Below are positions 54,379 through 63,609 of a stretch of 64,000 nucleotides of DNA, piece by piece. The translations under genes and the position numbers were made by a program. The stretch's first letter is position 1. Each line of letters opens with the position of its first letter. Under the pieces are notes generated by a model, which saw nothing but the letters and a program-made list of their open reading frames with translations, searched no databases and was not told the origin of the DNA. This DNA comes from Bradyrhizobium paxllaeri (GTDB lineage: Bacteria > Pseudomonadota > Alphaproteobacteria > Rhizobiales > Xanthobacteraceae), in NCBI RefSeq assembly GCF_001693515.2, contig NZ_CP042968.1, forward strand, positions 3,100,001 to 3,164,000, given 5' to 3'.

Positions 54379-55242
54379 GACCTTTCTCCTATCGTGTGAA
54401 CGTTCAAGCTGCGCGCTTCTCCGTCACGCGACACCGATCATTCCGAGTAACGACCACAGCGCGTTGGCGTCAGCTTCTGCGTTCGTGGCCGCGAAATCGA
54501 AGGAGGAGAGGTACGGGGGAGCGCCGCGCTGATTTATTCAACCACGGCGTTCAGTAGTCCCTCTAGTGAAGGTAGATAAAACTTGGAGTATTATGAGATA
54601 GTCGAAAGAGTCGAACATCATCGTGAGCTAGCGAAGTCGAAGAAGAAGATAACGATCATTTTCTCTTGATCGGCTTAGCTTGGACAGTTTCGCAGTTTCT
54701 CTAGAACTTCTTCAGCGCTTCCAATGCGGCCTTGAGGCGTCGGGGCGGCGCCGACCTCGTATATGCTCCTACAGAGCACCGACGAGCGCTCGCGCTTCGC
54801 CGCTGTTGCGCCGACGAAAGATTCCGGACACCTAGCGAGTTCTCGCGGACTAGGACGCGACAATTTCCGGACGGCAACTGGATGAGCGCAGTCATGGCCG
54901 TCTGCACCTCTCATTTCGTGTGCGCGACGTGTGCACTGAAAGATCAAGGCGAATACAAACGTGTGCAATTTCGGCTAGTTTGGAGTACCCGTTCTGATGT
55001 TTCAATCCGCTAAGAGGATCCCGTAAATCCTTGCAATGGCGGGACTTCTACCTTTCTGTAACTCTGAGATGGATTGGACCGAGAGTTCAGGTTTTTCAAT
55101 CGGTCAGAGGGCGGCATGTGCACGACGTGTGCACCGAGAGATCAAGAAAGATCCAGCGACAGCCAAAGTGACCCGGCTCTCAGAAGTGGGGGCGTAGTAT
55201 GTGGGATCGAGGTAGTCGGACATGCCGTTCGGCGCATCGATG
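54379..55242. other. Island DNA without an intact gene
   Basis: About 860 bases with lower GC than the flanks (notably 54540-54670). No frame shows a convincing family. A minus-strand frame at 54675-54968 ends EVGAAPTPQGRIGSAEEVLEKLRNC and could be a gene fragment. A near-identical 30-base sequence occurs here and again 198 bases on. Confidence 0.5.
54919..55146. repeat. Pair of 30-base direct repeats
   Basis: Copies at 54919-54948 and 55117-55146 share 27 of 30 bases (core CGACGTGTGCAC, ending AGATCAAG). Both lie in the non-coding island stretch. They may be remnants of a duplicated gene end or recombination scars. Confidence 0.65.
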
Positions 55243-55693
55243 TATGCTGCAGTGCTACGGACTGGAATCGTCTCGGATACCCACGGGCTCCTGCGGCCCG
55301 AGGCTGAGCAAGGCTTGCCGGGATGGCGCATATCATCCACGCTGGCGATATTGGTCGTGCGGACATTATTGTCAGACTCCGTCGGATTGCGCCTCACTGC
55401 GATTAGAGGAACACCGATACCGCCGAGTGGGCGAAACATTATCCTGACACTCAGGCGGTACAGCTCGGAGAGCGATCGTTCTATGTCTTGCACCGTCAGG
55501 AACTGCAGATTGATCCAGCAGTTTGCGGATTGACGTCGCATCGACCGCGGATCCAACGATTGATGATGTGCTGTATCTGAATCCTGGAAGTGCAGGGCCA
55601 CGTCGTTTCAAGCTGCCCGTCACACTTGCTACTTTGGAGATAACCTTCAAGCGGCCTTCGACCGTCATTCATGACCTCAGTCGCACCGAGTAA
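55243..55693 (+). pseudogene. Metallophosphoesterase (YfcE/MJ0936 family), frameshifted
   Basis: The reading frame breaks several times but the family is clear when frames are joined: GIVSDTHGLLRPEAE (metal site) at 55267-55311, then HIIHAGDIGRADIIVRLRRIAP at about 55330-55393, then ERSFYVLH near 55460, and finally DVLYLNPGSAGPRRFKLPVT at about 55568-55627, with the stop at 55691. At least three indels separate these blocks, and the GHSH metal loop is damaged. It was a cytoplasmic phosphodiesterase and is now dead. Confidence 0.85.
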
Positions 55694-55885
55694 AGTGTCC
55701 GATGAAATGCGCGCTCGACCGCTGCATCAGGTAGCCGAACTGCTGCAGTCTTGCACCACCGGCAGTTCCTCGGCATTGGAGTCGCCCGGTGCAGTCGTCC
55801 AGGCCAGTTCGACTAGCGTCACGATCCGCCGACCGGCACTGTCAATCGGGCAAACGATGAACCTCTGCTCCTCGATGTAGGTCAA

Positions 55886-56220
55886 AAGACGCCGTGGACG
55901 TCGCAGCGAATGCGAGCCATAGGCGCGCGCAATCGCGACCTTTATCGAACCTGCTCAACGGCAACGCCGCGCTGTCCGCTGACATGGCAGCGCGGCTGGA
56001 GAAAGCATTCAAGAAATTCACCCGCAAAGAGCTTCTCGACATGCAGGCGGAATACGATGCCGCGCAGGCCAAGCAAAAGGATGCGCCGGCCAATGCCACG
56101 GCATGTGCCGCCGTTTCTGACGATCAAAGCCAACAACATTGAAGACTGGGTGTCCCACAACATCCTCCCACGCAGCCGCCTTGCGGTTTTCTTGCGTACG
56201 CTGGTCCATTCCAGGTGCCG
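55886..56220 (+). pseudogene. XRE/HigA-type antitoxin, decayed
   Basis: One frame gives LSNLLNGNAALSADMAARLE and then KAF...LLDMQAEYDAAQAKQ, the end of an XRE (HigA-type) helix-turn-helix domain. Near 56098 the sense passes to another frame, which reads PPFLTIKANNIEDWVSHNI and RSRLAVFLRTLVHS, the usual next domain of such proteins. The first half of the DNA-binding domain and the C-terminus are missing. No toxin gene is seen beside it. Confidence 0.72.
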
Positions 56221-56604
56221 TGCGGGTACAGCGGGACAGGAGCAAGTGCGAACGGGTGCTGGGATTGGGCGTCGCATGCGCCAATGACTTAGAGGGTTTC
56301 CGTGGATCGATGCAGGTGGAAAAATGAGATAGGCGACGATCCCAACTGGGGTGCTACTTTGCATGGGGTTGTTCTCGATGTTTTGGTTGGATCAGACGAG
56401 CAACATCATATTGCATTGAACCGACATGCGCGTGCTTGATGCTGATCAACGAGACGCCGACTGGCGTGATGTCTCTCGCATCGTGCTGCGCATCGACCAG
56501 ACATTGAGACCAATCGCGCGCGGCTCGCATACGAAAGCCGCCTCTCGCGTGCCAGATAGCTGGCCGAGTAAGGTTATCGGCACCTGTTGCAACGCGACGC
56601 CTAA
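56221..56604. other. Island DNA without a supported gene
   Basis: About 380 bases between two pseudogenes. Open frames on either strand are short and show no family pattern. No repeat, tRNA or strong hairpin was recognised. Confidence 0.5.
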
Positions 56605-57103
56605 TCATCGCGACGCCTGCCTTCTATAACCCTCGATCATCGCAGGCGTCACGTCGGTAGGATAGCAAAGCGGCGAGGCACCGCCTGGTCGGAATATGCG
56701 CTGCGAGAGCACGCCCTGCCGTTGAGCATGGTGTCATCCGGGCAGGCGCACGGTCTGCCGGTTGCGTGATATTGGTCCCGACTTGCTTTGATAGGATCGC
56801 AGCGATAGCCGCGGCCGTCAGTGGGACCTCAGCCTTGCGCTTGATCTCAGGCGGTGCAGGTTTCTCGGGGGCATGGGCGGTCGCGGACTTCTCGGCGTGG
56901 CTTTTGATGGCGGGTGCCGAATTGTTAGAGGTTGCTGCTGCTGCAATAGGAGGTGATACAGGGTACGTGGAGGCAACGGGGTTGGCCACGGAAGCCTGCG
57001 GCTGCGCGACCGCCGCGTTGTTCACCGGACTGCTGTGGCGGTTTATAGCGTAAGCCCCTAACGCCGTGACACTCAGCATAACGAGTAGCGTTTTTGCCCG
57101 CAT
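56605..57103 (-). pseudogene. Small exported Bradyrhizobium-type protein, frameshifted
   Basis: The start is intact: signal peptide RAKTLLVMLSVTALGAYAI, then a Pro/Ala-rich linker and LTAAAIAAILSKQ. Continuing in the next frame gives YHATGRPCACPDDTMLNGRA and CSRSAYS, and in a third RPGGASPLCYPTDVTPAMIE before the stop at 56605. Two single-base-type shifts therefore break a protein with a conserved cysteine-rich end. Read without correction the frame yields a spurious 159-residue tail. Confidence 0.8.
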
Positions 57104-57119
57104 ACTCGCACCGCCACCA

Positions 57120-57294
57120 TTAGCCCGTCTTTCGAGCATTCATGGCCCGCTCGACCTCATCGGCTAGTTCATCCAGATGCTGCGCAAAACGATCGAACAT
57201 TTCGCGCTTCGCTTAGTCAGTAGCTAAGTCTCGCACGAGCGCACATTCGGCCGCGTCTTTGCGCAGCTTCTCCAGATGGGTTTGAATCCTTCAT
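57120..57294 (-). pseudogene. Short helical protein with in-frame stop
   Basis: The decoded sequence is HLEKLRKDAAECALVRDLAT-D, then a TAA at 57213-57215, then AKREMFDRFAQHLDELADEV and ERAMNARKTG with the stop at 57120. The stop replaces what would be a glutamine codon. A one-base shift also lies near the start (57292). The layout is that of a ~57-residue protein often found in Bradyrhizobium. Confidence 0.72.
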
Positions 57295-57712
57295 CGTCCC
57301 CAGCGTGCCTCCATTTTCCAACCAAGGAAGTGACACGGCTTGACATCAAATTGAACTAACAAATCTTAGGTCGCGACTGGACTGCTGCTTATTACCCTTG
57401 GCTTTCATCGAACGTCTCAAGCAATTCTTCGGCAGCGTCTGCGTGCTGAGCACGGCCCGGCCCGGGGCTTGGGGGCATCGTGAAGCGGGCGCAGTGCCGA
57501 GCCACCGATACGCTCACTGAGAAACCCTCCCGCATAACTCGGAAGAACGTATATGGGAACAAGCGTATTGTCCGTAATGACCTAGCGATCATTCTTGTTT
57601 CAACCTGAGCGCGCTGGTTTCCAAACCGTACTTGCAAAATGAAAATGCCATTGTTGCCGCTGTTGCGATAGCGGTCTCGGCGGCGGCCTCACACGCTGAA
57701 GCCGTGTATCGG
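57295..57712. other. Island DNA without a supported gene
   Basis: About 420 bases, AT-richer than the flanks around 57300-57400. Frames are short and unlike any family. It separates the minus-strand remnant from the acetyl-CoA synthetase remnant. Confidence 0.5.
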
Positions 57713-57981
57713 AGTGAGCAGTGGGCGACATTCCAGGCTGACGGCTGCCGCCGCGATGCCGACGGCTATTACTGGATCACCGGCCGTGTCGACGATGTGA
57801 TCAACGTCTCGGGTCACCACAAGGGCACTGCCGAGCTCGAAACTCGCTAGTCGCGCATGCCGAGGTGTCGGAGGCCGCTGTCGTTGGCTATCCCCACGAT
57901 ATCAAGGGCCAGGGCATTTACCCCTACGTCACGCTAATGGCGGGCACCGAGCCGACCGAGGAGTTGCGGATGCTTACATGT
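57713..57981 (+). pseudogene. Acetyl-CoA synthetase fragment
   Basis: An internal piece of Acs, roughly from the A8-hinge region onward. The first frame reads [20 protein letters not shown] then [14 protein letters not shown]. After a shift near 57845 it reads [20 protein letters not shown] then [18 protein letters not shown]. Both ends of the gene are missing, including the acetylated-lysine region, so it cannot be functional. Confidence 0.88.
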
Positions 57982-58194
57982 CATTGGAAATGAGCGATCG
58001 ATGTCTTCATTATCGGCCCCCTTCGTCTCTAGCAGTCGTTTGCCTTTAATCAAAAGACCCGCTAGGGCCGGTCATCCAAATTGCTATGCTTCTGCACATG
58101 CTACCACGCAGTCAATCATTAGCAAACGCAAGAAGGCGGATCTCGCTGGCAAAAAGATGATCTCGTCGGAAGGGCTCGGGCTGCGTGTGGTCCA

Positions 58195-59087
58195 CTACAG
58201 CCGCGTGGTAGTCCGATCAAGCTCTGACATGATCCAATCGGCGAATGCCCGCACTGCGCGGCGCTGCCGGTTGGCGCGAGGGAAGACGAGATGGTGGCCG
58301 ACATAGCGGATATCGACGGACCGGCCGGCGAGCGGGGCGACCAATCTGCCCGTCTCGATCTCGCGCTCGGCAAGTCGCGTGGATTCCAGGGTGACGCCGA
58401 GACCGCTTGAAGCCATAGCAATCGCCAGGAAGCTGCGGTCGAAACGCATCCCATAAATGGCGGGTGCCTCAAGCCCATTCGCGGCAAACCATTGGTGCCA
58501 TTGAACCTTCTTGACCTCTGAACGAATAAGCACCTGGCCGAACAAATCCTTCGGTTTGCGGATCTTCTTTGCAAGCGCCGGCGTACACAGGGGCGCAACG
58601 GTCTCCTCGCCGAGCGGAATGATTTCCAGAGCTCGCTCCTCGGCTGCCCATAGACGATATCGAGATCGAAATCGTCATTGCCAAAGCGGGCATACTCGGT
58701 GCTGGCGGCGAGCCGCACTTCCAGCTTGGGTTCGGCGGCAATGAACTGGTCGAGACGCGGCGCCAGCCACTGCGCTGCGAAGCTCGGCGCGCAATGCACC
58801 CGAAGCAGTTGCGGCCCGCGGCCGGCCACTTCCTCGATTCCGTGCCGCAGATTGTCGAATGCGGAGCCGACGTGACGCATCAGGTTTTGTCCGGCCGGTG
58901 TCAATCGGGTCGATCGGGCGCTGCGCTCGAACAGCGTGGTGCTCATCGTGCTTTCCAGTTTGCGGATCGCGTGACTGACGGCGCTCGGCGTCAAATGAAG
59001 TTCGCTTGCAGCGTCGCGAAAGGAGCCGGTGCGCGCGGCTGCCTCGAAGGCGCGGATTGCGGAAATCGGGATGCTGGACAGCAACAT
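58195..59087 (-). pseudogene. LysR family regulator with a single frameshift
   Basis: The N-terminal half is normal: LLSSIPISAIRAFEAAARTG and a helix-turn-helix (AASELHLTPSAVSHAIRKLE). Near 58631-58636 a single missing base (GCGAGCTCTGG where GCGAGGCTCTGG is expected) shifts the frame. The continuation in the other frame, ALEIIPLGEETVAPLCTPAL to MSELDRTTTRL, completes a GcvA-like LysR of about 297 residues. It may be truly broken or a sequencing error. It is divergent from the SDR-transketolase operon and would be its natural regulator. Confidence 0.85.
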
Positions 59088-59220
59088 CCCATAAGTGAAC
59101 CAGATTCATCTATGGGCGACAACTGTGCGTTTGTCGCCGTTGCCGGCCCCGGAATAGTAGGTACGGTCAAAGAAACAGGCGCGGGTCGACGGCGTCTCGG
59201 ATCAATGCCAGGGAGGAGAC

Positions 59221-59982
59221 ATGCTGCTACGCGGGAAGACGGCGGTTATCTCGGGCGCGGCCTCGCCGCGCGGCATAGGCTTGGCGACCGCCCGGCGGTT
59301 CGCGGCAGAAGGTGCCCGGGTCGCGATCCTCGACATCGATGGCGCCGCGGCCCAAGCCGCCGCGAAGAGCCTGGACGTCGTTTCGGGCGGATCCCACCTC
59401 GGCCTCGGCTGCGACGTCGCCGACCAGAAATCCTGTATGAATGCGATCGACGCTGTGATCGGCGCTTTCGGCCAGATCGATATCCTGATCAATAACGCCG
59501 GCATTACGCAGCCGGCGAAGCTGCTCGAAATCACGCCCGCGGACTGGGCGCGCATCCAGGATGTCAATCTCAAGGGCGTGCTCTTTCTGTCCCAGGCGGT
59601 GATCCCGCACATGCGCCGGCGCAGGTCCGGCTCGATTGCCTGCATGTCGTCGGTCTCGGCGCAGCGCGGCGGCGGCATTTTCGGCGGGCCGCATTATTCC
59701 GCGGCCAAGGCTGGCGTGCTCGGCCTCGCCAAGGCGATGGCGCGCGAGTTCGGACTCGACGGCATTCGCGTCAACTGCGTCACGCCCGGCCTGATCGGAA
59801 CCGACATCACGGCTGGCAAGCTCACCGACGAGATGAAGGCGAAGATACTCGAGGGCATTCCGCTCGGCCGCCTCGGCCAAGCCAAGGACGTTGCGGGAAT
59901 CTACACGTTCCTTGCTTCCGACCTCTCCGCCTACGTCACGGGGGCGGTGATCGACGTCAACGGCGGCATGCTCATCCACTGA
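59221..59982 (+). CDS. SDR family dehydrogenase
   Basis: A 253-residue classical short-chain dehydrogenase/reductase. The NAD(P) site is SGAASPRGIG (residues about 11-20), NNAG is near residue 90, and the catalytic Ser and YSAAK are in CMSSVSAQ and GPHYSAAKAG. Asp37 after the second strand (ILDIDGAAA) favours NAD. It is the first gene of an operon with the split transketolase, so it probably oxidises a sugar, polyol or sugar acid whose product goes to the transketolase (inferred). Confidence 0.93.
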   Translation: MLLRGKTAVISGAASPRGIGLATARRFAAEGARVAILDIDGAAAQAAAKSLDVVSGGSHLGLGCDVADQKSCMNAIDAVIGAFGQIDILINNAGITQPAKLLEITPADWARIQDVNLKGVLFLSQAVIPHMRRRRSGSIACMSSVSAQRGGGIFGGPHYSAAKAGVLGLAKAMAREFGLDGIRVNCVTPGLIGTDITAGKLTDEMKAKILEGIPLGRLGQAKDVAGIYTFLASDLSAYVTGAVIDVNGGMLIH

Positions 59983-60003
59983 GCACGATAGGAGGAGATC
60001 GCC

Positions 60004-60852
60004 ATGGAAATGGCTCCGACGATTGCAAACGCGCCGACGCTGGCGAAGCGTGCCCACAACGTCCGCCGCAACGCGCTGAGGATGGGCGAAATCCAGGGCC
60101 AAGGTTATATAGCGCAGGCGCTTGACATCGCCGACGTGCTTGCCGTCGCTTACTTCCACGCCATGCATTACCGGCCGGAGGAGCCGTCCTGGGAGGGACG
60201 GGATCGCTTCCTGCTCTCGAACGGTCACTATGCCATCGCGCTCTATGCAGCCTTGATCGAGGCCGGCGTCATGCCGGAAGCAGAGCTCGATACCTATGGC
60301 AGCGACGAAAGCCGTCTGCCGATGTCCGGCATGGCCTCCTACACGCCCGGCATGGAGATGTCGGGCGGATCGCTCGGGCTGGGTATAAGCATCGCCGTCG
60401 GCATGGCACTCGGGCTGAAGCGCAAGAGCTCCAGCGCGCGGGTCTACACGGTGTTCTCCGACGGCGAGCTCGACGAAGGCTCCGTCTGGGAAGCGATCAT
60501 GTCCGCAGCTCACCACAAGCTTGACAACCTGATCGCCATCGTCGACGTCAACAACCAGCAGGCCGACGGTCCTTCGACGGAAATGATGGCGTTCGAGCCG
60601 CTGGTGGACAAGCTCAACGCATTCGGTTGGTTCGTGCAGCGCGTGGATGGTAACGACCTCGATGCAGTGGTGGCGGCATTCGATGCCGCCAAGTCCCACG
60701 CCGAGGCGAGGCCCCGTATCCTCGTTGCCGACACGCTGATGGGCAAAGGCGTTCCGTTCCTGGAGCAGCGGGAGAAGAACCACTTCATTCGTGTCGAGCC
60801 GCACGAATGGCAACTCGCGCTTGGCGCGCTTGAAGCGGGGAGGCAGTCATGA
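60004..60852 (+). CDS. Transketolase, N-terminal subunit
   Basis: A 282-residue thiamine-diphosphate subunit. The cofactor motif GDGxxxEG...NN appears as SDGELDEGSVWEAIMSAAHH followed by IAIVDVNN (about 158-190). His near 73 (LLSNGHYAIALYAALIEAG) is typical. The protein covers only the first half of transketolase; the second half is the next gene, which overlaps by 4 bases. Confidence 0.93.
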   Translation: MEMAPTIANAPTLAKRAHNVRRNALRMGEIQGQGYIAQALDIADVLAVAYFHAMHYRPEEPSWEGRDRFLLSNGHYAIALYAALIEAGVMPEAELDTYGSDESRLPMSGMASYTPGMEMSGGSLGLGISIAVGMALGLKRKSSSARVYTVFSDGELDEGSVWEAIMSAAHHKLDNLIAIVDVNNQQADGPSTEMMAFEPLVDKLNAFGWFVQRVDGNDLDAVVAAFDAAKSHAEARPRILVADTLMGKGVPFLEQREKNHFIRVEPHEWQLALGALEAGRQS

Positions 60853-61865
60853 ATACCACTGTATCAGCAACGCCGCCCGGCAAGCCGCGCCTGATCACCT
60901 CGGCCATGATCGCCTCGATCGCGGCCGAAGGACAAAGGACGAAGTCTGCGCCCTTCGGGCACGCGCTCGTCGAACTCGCGCGAAACCGCACCGACGTGAT
61001 TGGGATGACCGCCGATCTCGGCAAGTACACTGACCTGCACATCTTCGCCAAGGCATTCCCGGATCGGTACTACCAGATGGGCATGGCCGAGCAGCTGCTG
61101 TTCGGGGCCGCCTCGGGGCTGGCTGCCGAAGGCTTTACCCCCTTCGCCACGACGTATGCGGTGTTTGCCTCTCGTCGCGCCTACGATTTCATCCACCAGA
61201 CGATTGCGGAGGAGGACCGCAACGTGAAGATCGTCTGCGCGCTGCCCGGTCTGACCTCCGGTTATGGCCCGAGCCACCAGGCGGCCGAGGATCTCGCGCT
61301 ATTCCGCGCGATGCCGAACATGACCGTGATCGATCCCTGCGACGCACATGAGATCGAGCAACTGGTGCCTGCTATCGCCTCCCATCAAGGCCCGGCCTAT
61401 GTGCGGCTGCTGCGCGGCCAGGTGCCGGTGGTGCTTGACGAGTACGGCTACAAGTTCGAGCTTGGCAAGGCGGCCCTGATCCGGGAGGGCGGGGATGTCC
61501 TGATCATCTCGACCGGCATCATGACGATGCGCGCGCTCGAGGCCGCGAAGGAGTTGGCTGGTGACCGCGTGGATGCCGCGGTGCTGCACGTTCCCACCAT
61601 CAAGCCGCTCGATGCCGAGACGATTCTGCGCGAAGCCCGCAAACCCGGGCGACTGGTCGTGGTTGCTGAGAACCATACCGTGATCGGGGGCCTCGGAGAA
61701 GCCGTTGCCGGCTTATTGATGCGTTCCGGTGTTCATCCGGTGTTCCGTCAGATTGCATTGCCGGACGAATTTCTCGCCGCCGGTGCATTGCCGACCCTTC
61801 ATGACAGATACGGAATTTCGACCCCGGAAGTGTCAAGGCAGATAAAGCATTGGCTAGGGCGTTGA
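60849..61865 (+). CDS. Transketolase, C-terminal subunit
   Basis: A 338-residue subunit with the pyrimidine-binding domain (MGMAEQLLFGAASGLAAEGFTPFATTYAVFASRRAYD, about 78-115) and the C-terminal domain (VAENHTVIGGLGEAVAGLL). Together with the preceding gene it makes one transketolase of about 620 residues. Such split pairs often serve specific sugar pathways rather than the central pentose phosphate cycle. Confidence 0.93.
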   Translation: MNTTVSATPPGKPRLITSAMIASIAAEGQRTKSAPFGHALVELARNRTDVIGMTADLGKYTDLHIFAKAFPDRYYQMGMAEQLLFGAASGLAAEGFTPFATTYAVFASRRAYDFIHQTIAEEDRNVKIVCALPGLTSGYGPSHQAAEDLALFRAMPNMTVIDPCDAHEIEQLVPAIASHQGPAYVRLLRGQVPVVLDEYGYKFELGKAALIREGGDVLIISTGIMTMRALEAAKELAGDRVDAAVLHVPTIKPLDAETILREARKPGRLVVVAENHTVIGGLGEAVAGLLMRSGVHPVFRQIALPDEFLAAGALPTLHDRYGISTPEVSRQIKHWLGR

Positions 61866-62469
61866 GGTTCGAGGCGCCGCTTCACAGCAGGCTTCGGCAA
61901 CATAGTCGCTTCGCAGCTCCGCTGCGAGGAATGACGGCTGCCGCCTATGGCCGGCCTTCGAGTTCCGGTAAAGAAGAGATCAACGGACGGACCAGCTCCA
62001 CACCGCGGATCGCAGCTTTACTCCTGCCTCAAGGTCCGCCGCATTGGCTGCACCCATCGCCATCTCCCCAAAAAAGGACCTTCCAATTGCATCAACCATT
62101 CCCCTGCGCTTTCCGTCCAAAACTGAGCACCTTAGACTTGGCATCGATTGGGGCCGCGAAAGAGGGTGCCGCTTGGAAATCGGAGATCTCCAGTCGCTTC
62201 GTACTTGGGTGTACTCGCGAATCTGTGGACGTTTGACTGACAATGGGCACTAACTATTGTTCCTCTCAGTTTTGGCAGGTCGACTTAAATTCCCCGGCGT
62301 TCTACATTACAGATTGATCACGGCAGACAGAGTTTGAAATGGCAGTAAAGGCGACCCGATCGCGCTCTTTGCGTCAACGCGCCATCAGGAGTTGCGATGT
62401 TTATAGTTTCTGTGAAGTGCAACGCACCTACGCGCTGCGCTCGCGCAGATCTTTCTCCGGCTTTCCCCG
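61866..62469. other. Intergenic region with repeat remnant
   Basis: About 600 bases. Near 61907-61937 is TCGCTTCGCAGCTCCGCTGC followed by GAGGAATGACGG, a piece of a dispersed intergenic repeat. A minus-strand frame (about 61980-62243) reads LDGKRRGMVDAIGRSFFGEM and then, after a shift, VELVRPLISSLPELEGRP; it may be a decayed gene of unknown family. No intact gene was seen. Confidence 0.5.
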
Positions 62470-63609
62470 ATGATGTCGGTGGATCGCCCGGCCGCCCGGC
62501 TCGCGACGCGCCTTGCATTTTTCGTCGCCGGCTTTGGCATCGCGGGCTGGGCGCCCCTGGTGCCGTTCGCGAAAGACCGGATGGCGGTCGATGAGGGAGT
62601 CCTCGGCTTTTTGCTGCTCTGCCTCGGAGTCGGCTCCGTCGTCGCGATGATCGTGACCGGTGTGTTGAGCGCGCGCTACGGCAGTAGGCCGATCATCCTG
62701 ATTGGCGGGTTCGGCCTTGCCCTCATCCTGCCGTGGCTCGCGCTTGCCGGTACACCTCTGGCGCTTGGGGCTGCGTTGTTTGCCTTCGGCGCCTTGCTTG
62801 GCTCTTTCGATCTGGCCGTGAATATCCATGCGGTCGAAGTGGAACGTGCAGCGAAGCGGCCGCTGATGTCCGGCTTTCATGCACAATTCAGCATTGGCGG
62901 CGTTGCCGGTTCTGGGGGGATGACCGCTTTGCTCTCGGTCGGCGCTGGCGCCTTCGCATCAACTTTGATCTGCTCGGCCCTTATGGCGATAGCTATGCTG
63001 CTAGCCTGCCCGCGATTGCTCCGAACCGCGCAGGCCCAGCAGGTGCCCTTGTTGGTCATGCCACACAACACGGTGCTGCTGCTCGCAATGCTTGCGGCAA
63101 TCACTTTTCTCGTGGAAGGCGCGATGCTCGATTGGAGTGCTTTGCTGCTCGTGGGCAGAGGTCTCGTCCCGGAGGCGCAGGGTGGTCTCGGCTACATGTT
63201 GTTCTCTATTGCCATGACGGTCGGTCGTCTCCGTGGCGATGCCATCGTGGCGCGCGTCGGCGACCGCGCCACGCTGGTGTTTGGCAGTCTACTGGCGGTA
63301 GCGGGCTTCGCGGTCCTGCTGACCGCCGTGGGCGCAGCCTTCGCCATGGCGGGCTTGCTGCTCATCGGCCTCGGGGCGTCGAACCTGGTGCCGGTCCTGT
63401 TCCGCCGGGCTGGCACGCAGAAAGCGATGCCCGCCAGCCTTGCGATTGGAGCGATCAACACGGCTGGCTATGCTGGCGTCCTCCTCGGACCTGCTGGCAT
63501 TGGCTTCCTCGCCAAGTTCGCTGGATTGCCGAGCGCATTTGCGATATTGGCGGCACTCATGTGTCTAGTCACGCTGTCGGCGCACAGCGTGACGCTGGAA
63601 ATACCGTGA
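62470..63609 (+). CDS. MFS transporter (YbjJ-like)
   Basis: A 379-residue membrane transporter with about twelve hydrophobic segments. It opens with RLATRLAFFVAGFGIAGWAPLVPFAKDRM, and a long loop region near 185-200 separates the two halves. The pattern matches the YbjJ branch of the major facilitator superfamily; the substrate is unknown. It lies about 600 bases after the split transketolase on the same strand and may bring in that pathway's substrate. Confidence 0.87.
   Translation: MMSVDRPAARLATRLAFFVAGFGIAGWAPLVPFAKDRMAVDEGVLGFLLLCLGVGSVVAMIVTGVLSARYGSRPIILIGGFGLALILPWLALAGTPLALGAALFAFGALLGSFDLAVNIHAVEVERAAKRPLMSGFHAQFSIGGVAGSGGMTALLSVGAGAFASTLICSALMAIAMLLACPRLLRTAQAQQVPLLVMPHNTVLLLAMLAAITFLVEGAMLDWSALLLVGRGLVPEAQGGLGYMLFSIAMTVGRLRGDAIVARVGDRATLVFGSLLAVAGFAVLLTAVGAAFAMAGLLLIGLGASNLVPVLFRRAGTQKAMPASLAIGAINTAGYAGVLLGPAGIGFLAKFAGLPSAFAILAALMCLVTLSAHSVTLEIP

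Noticed and set aside
54426..54525. Minus-strand fragment ending FDFAATNAEADANALWSLLG
   Set aside because: An open stretch of about 33 codons bounded by stops with no start codon; it may be a remnant but cannot be supported.
55734..55884. Minus-strand open stretch reading TYIEEQRFIVCPIDSAGRRI and VTLVELAWTTAPGDSNAEEL
   Set aside because: Composition looks protein-like, but there is no clear start, it is only about 50 codons long, and I could not match it to a family.
57236..57245. Candidate second attachment site (CGAGCGCAC)
   Set aside because: Only nine bases match the tRNA-Leu end, which is expected by chance in DNA of this GC content.
61980..62243. Minus-strand 87-codon frame after the transketolase
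   Set aside because: The plausible middle part continues only after a frameshift, and no family could be named; mentioned in the gap entry only.
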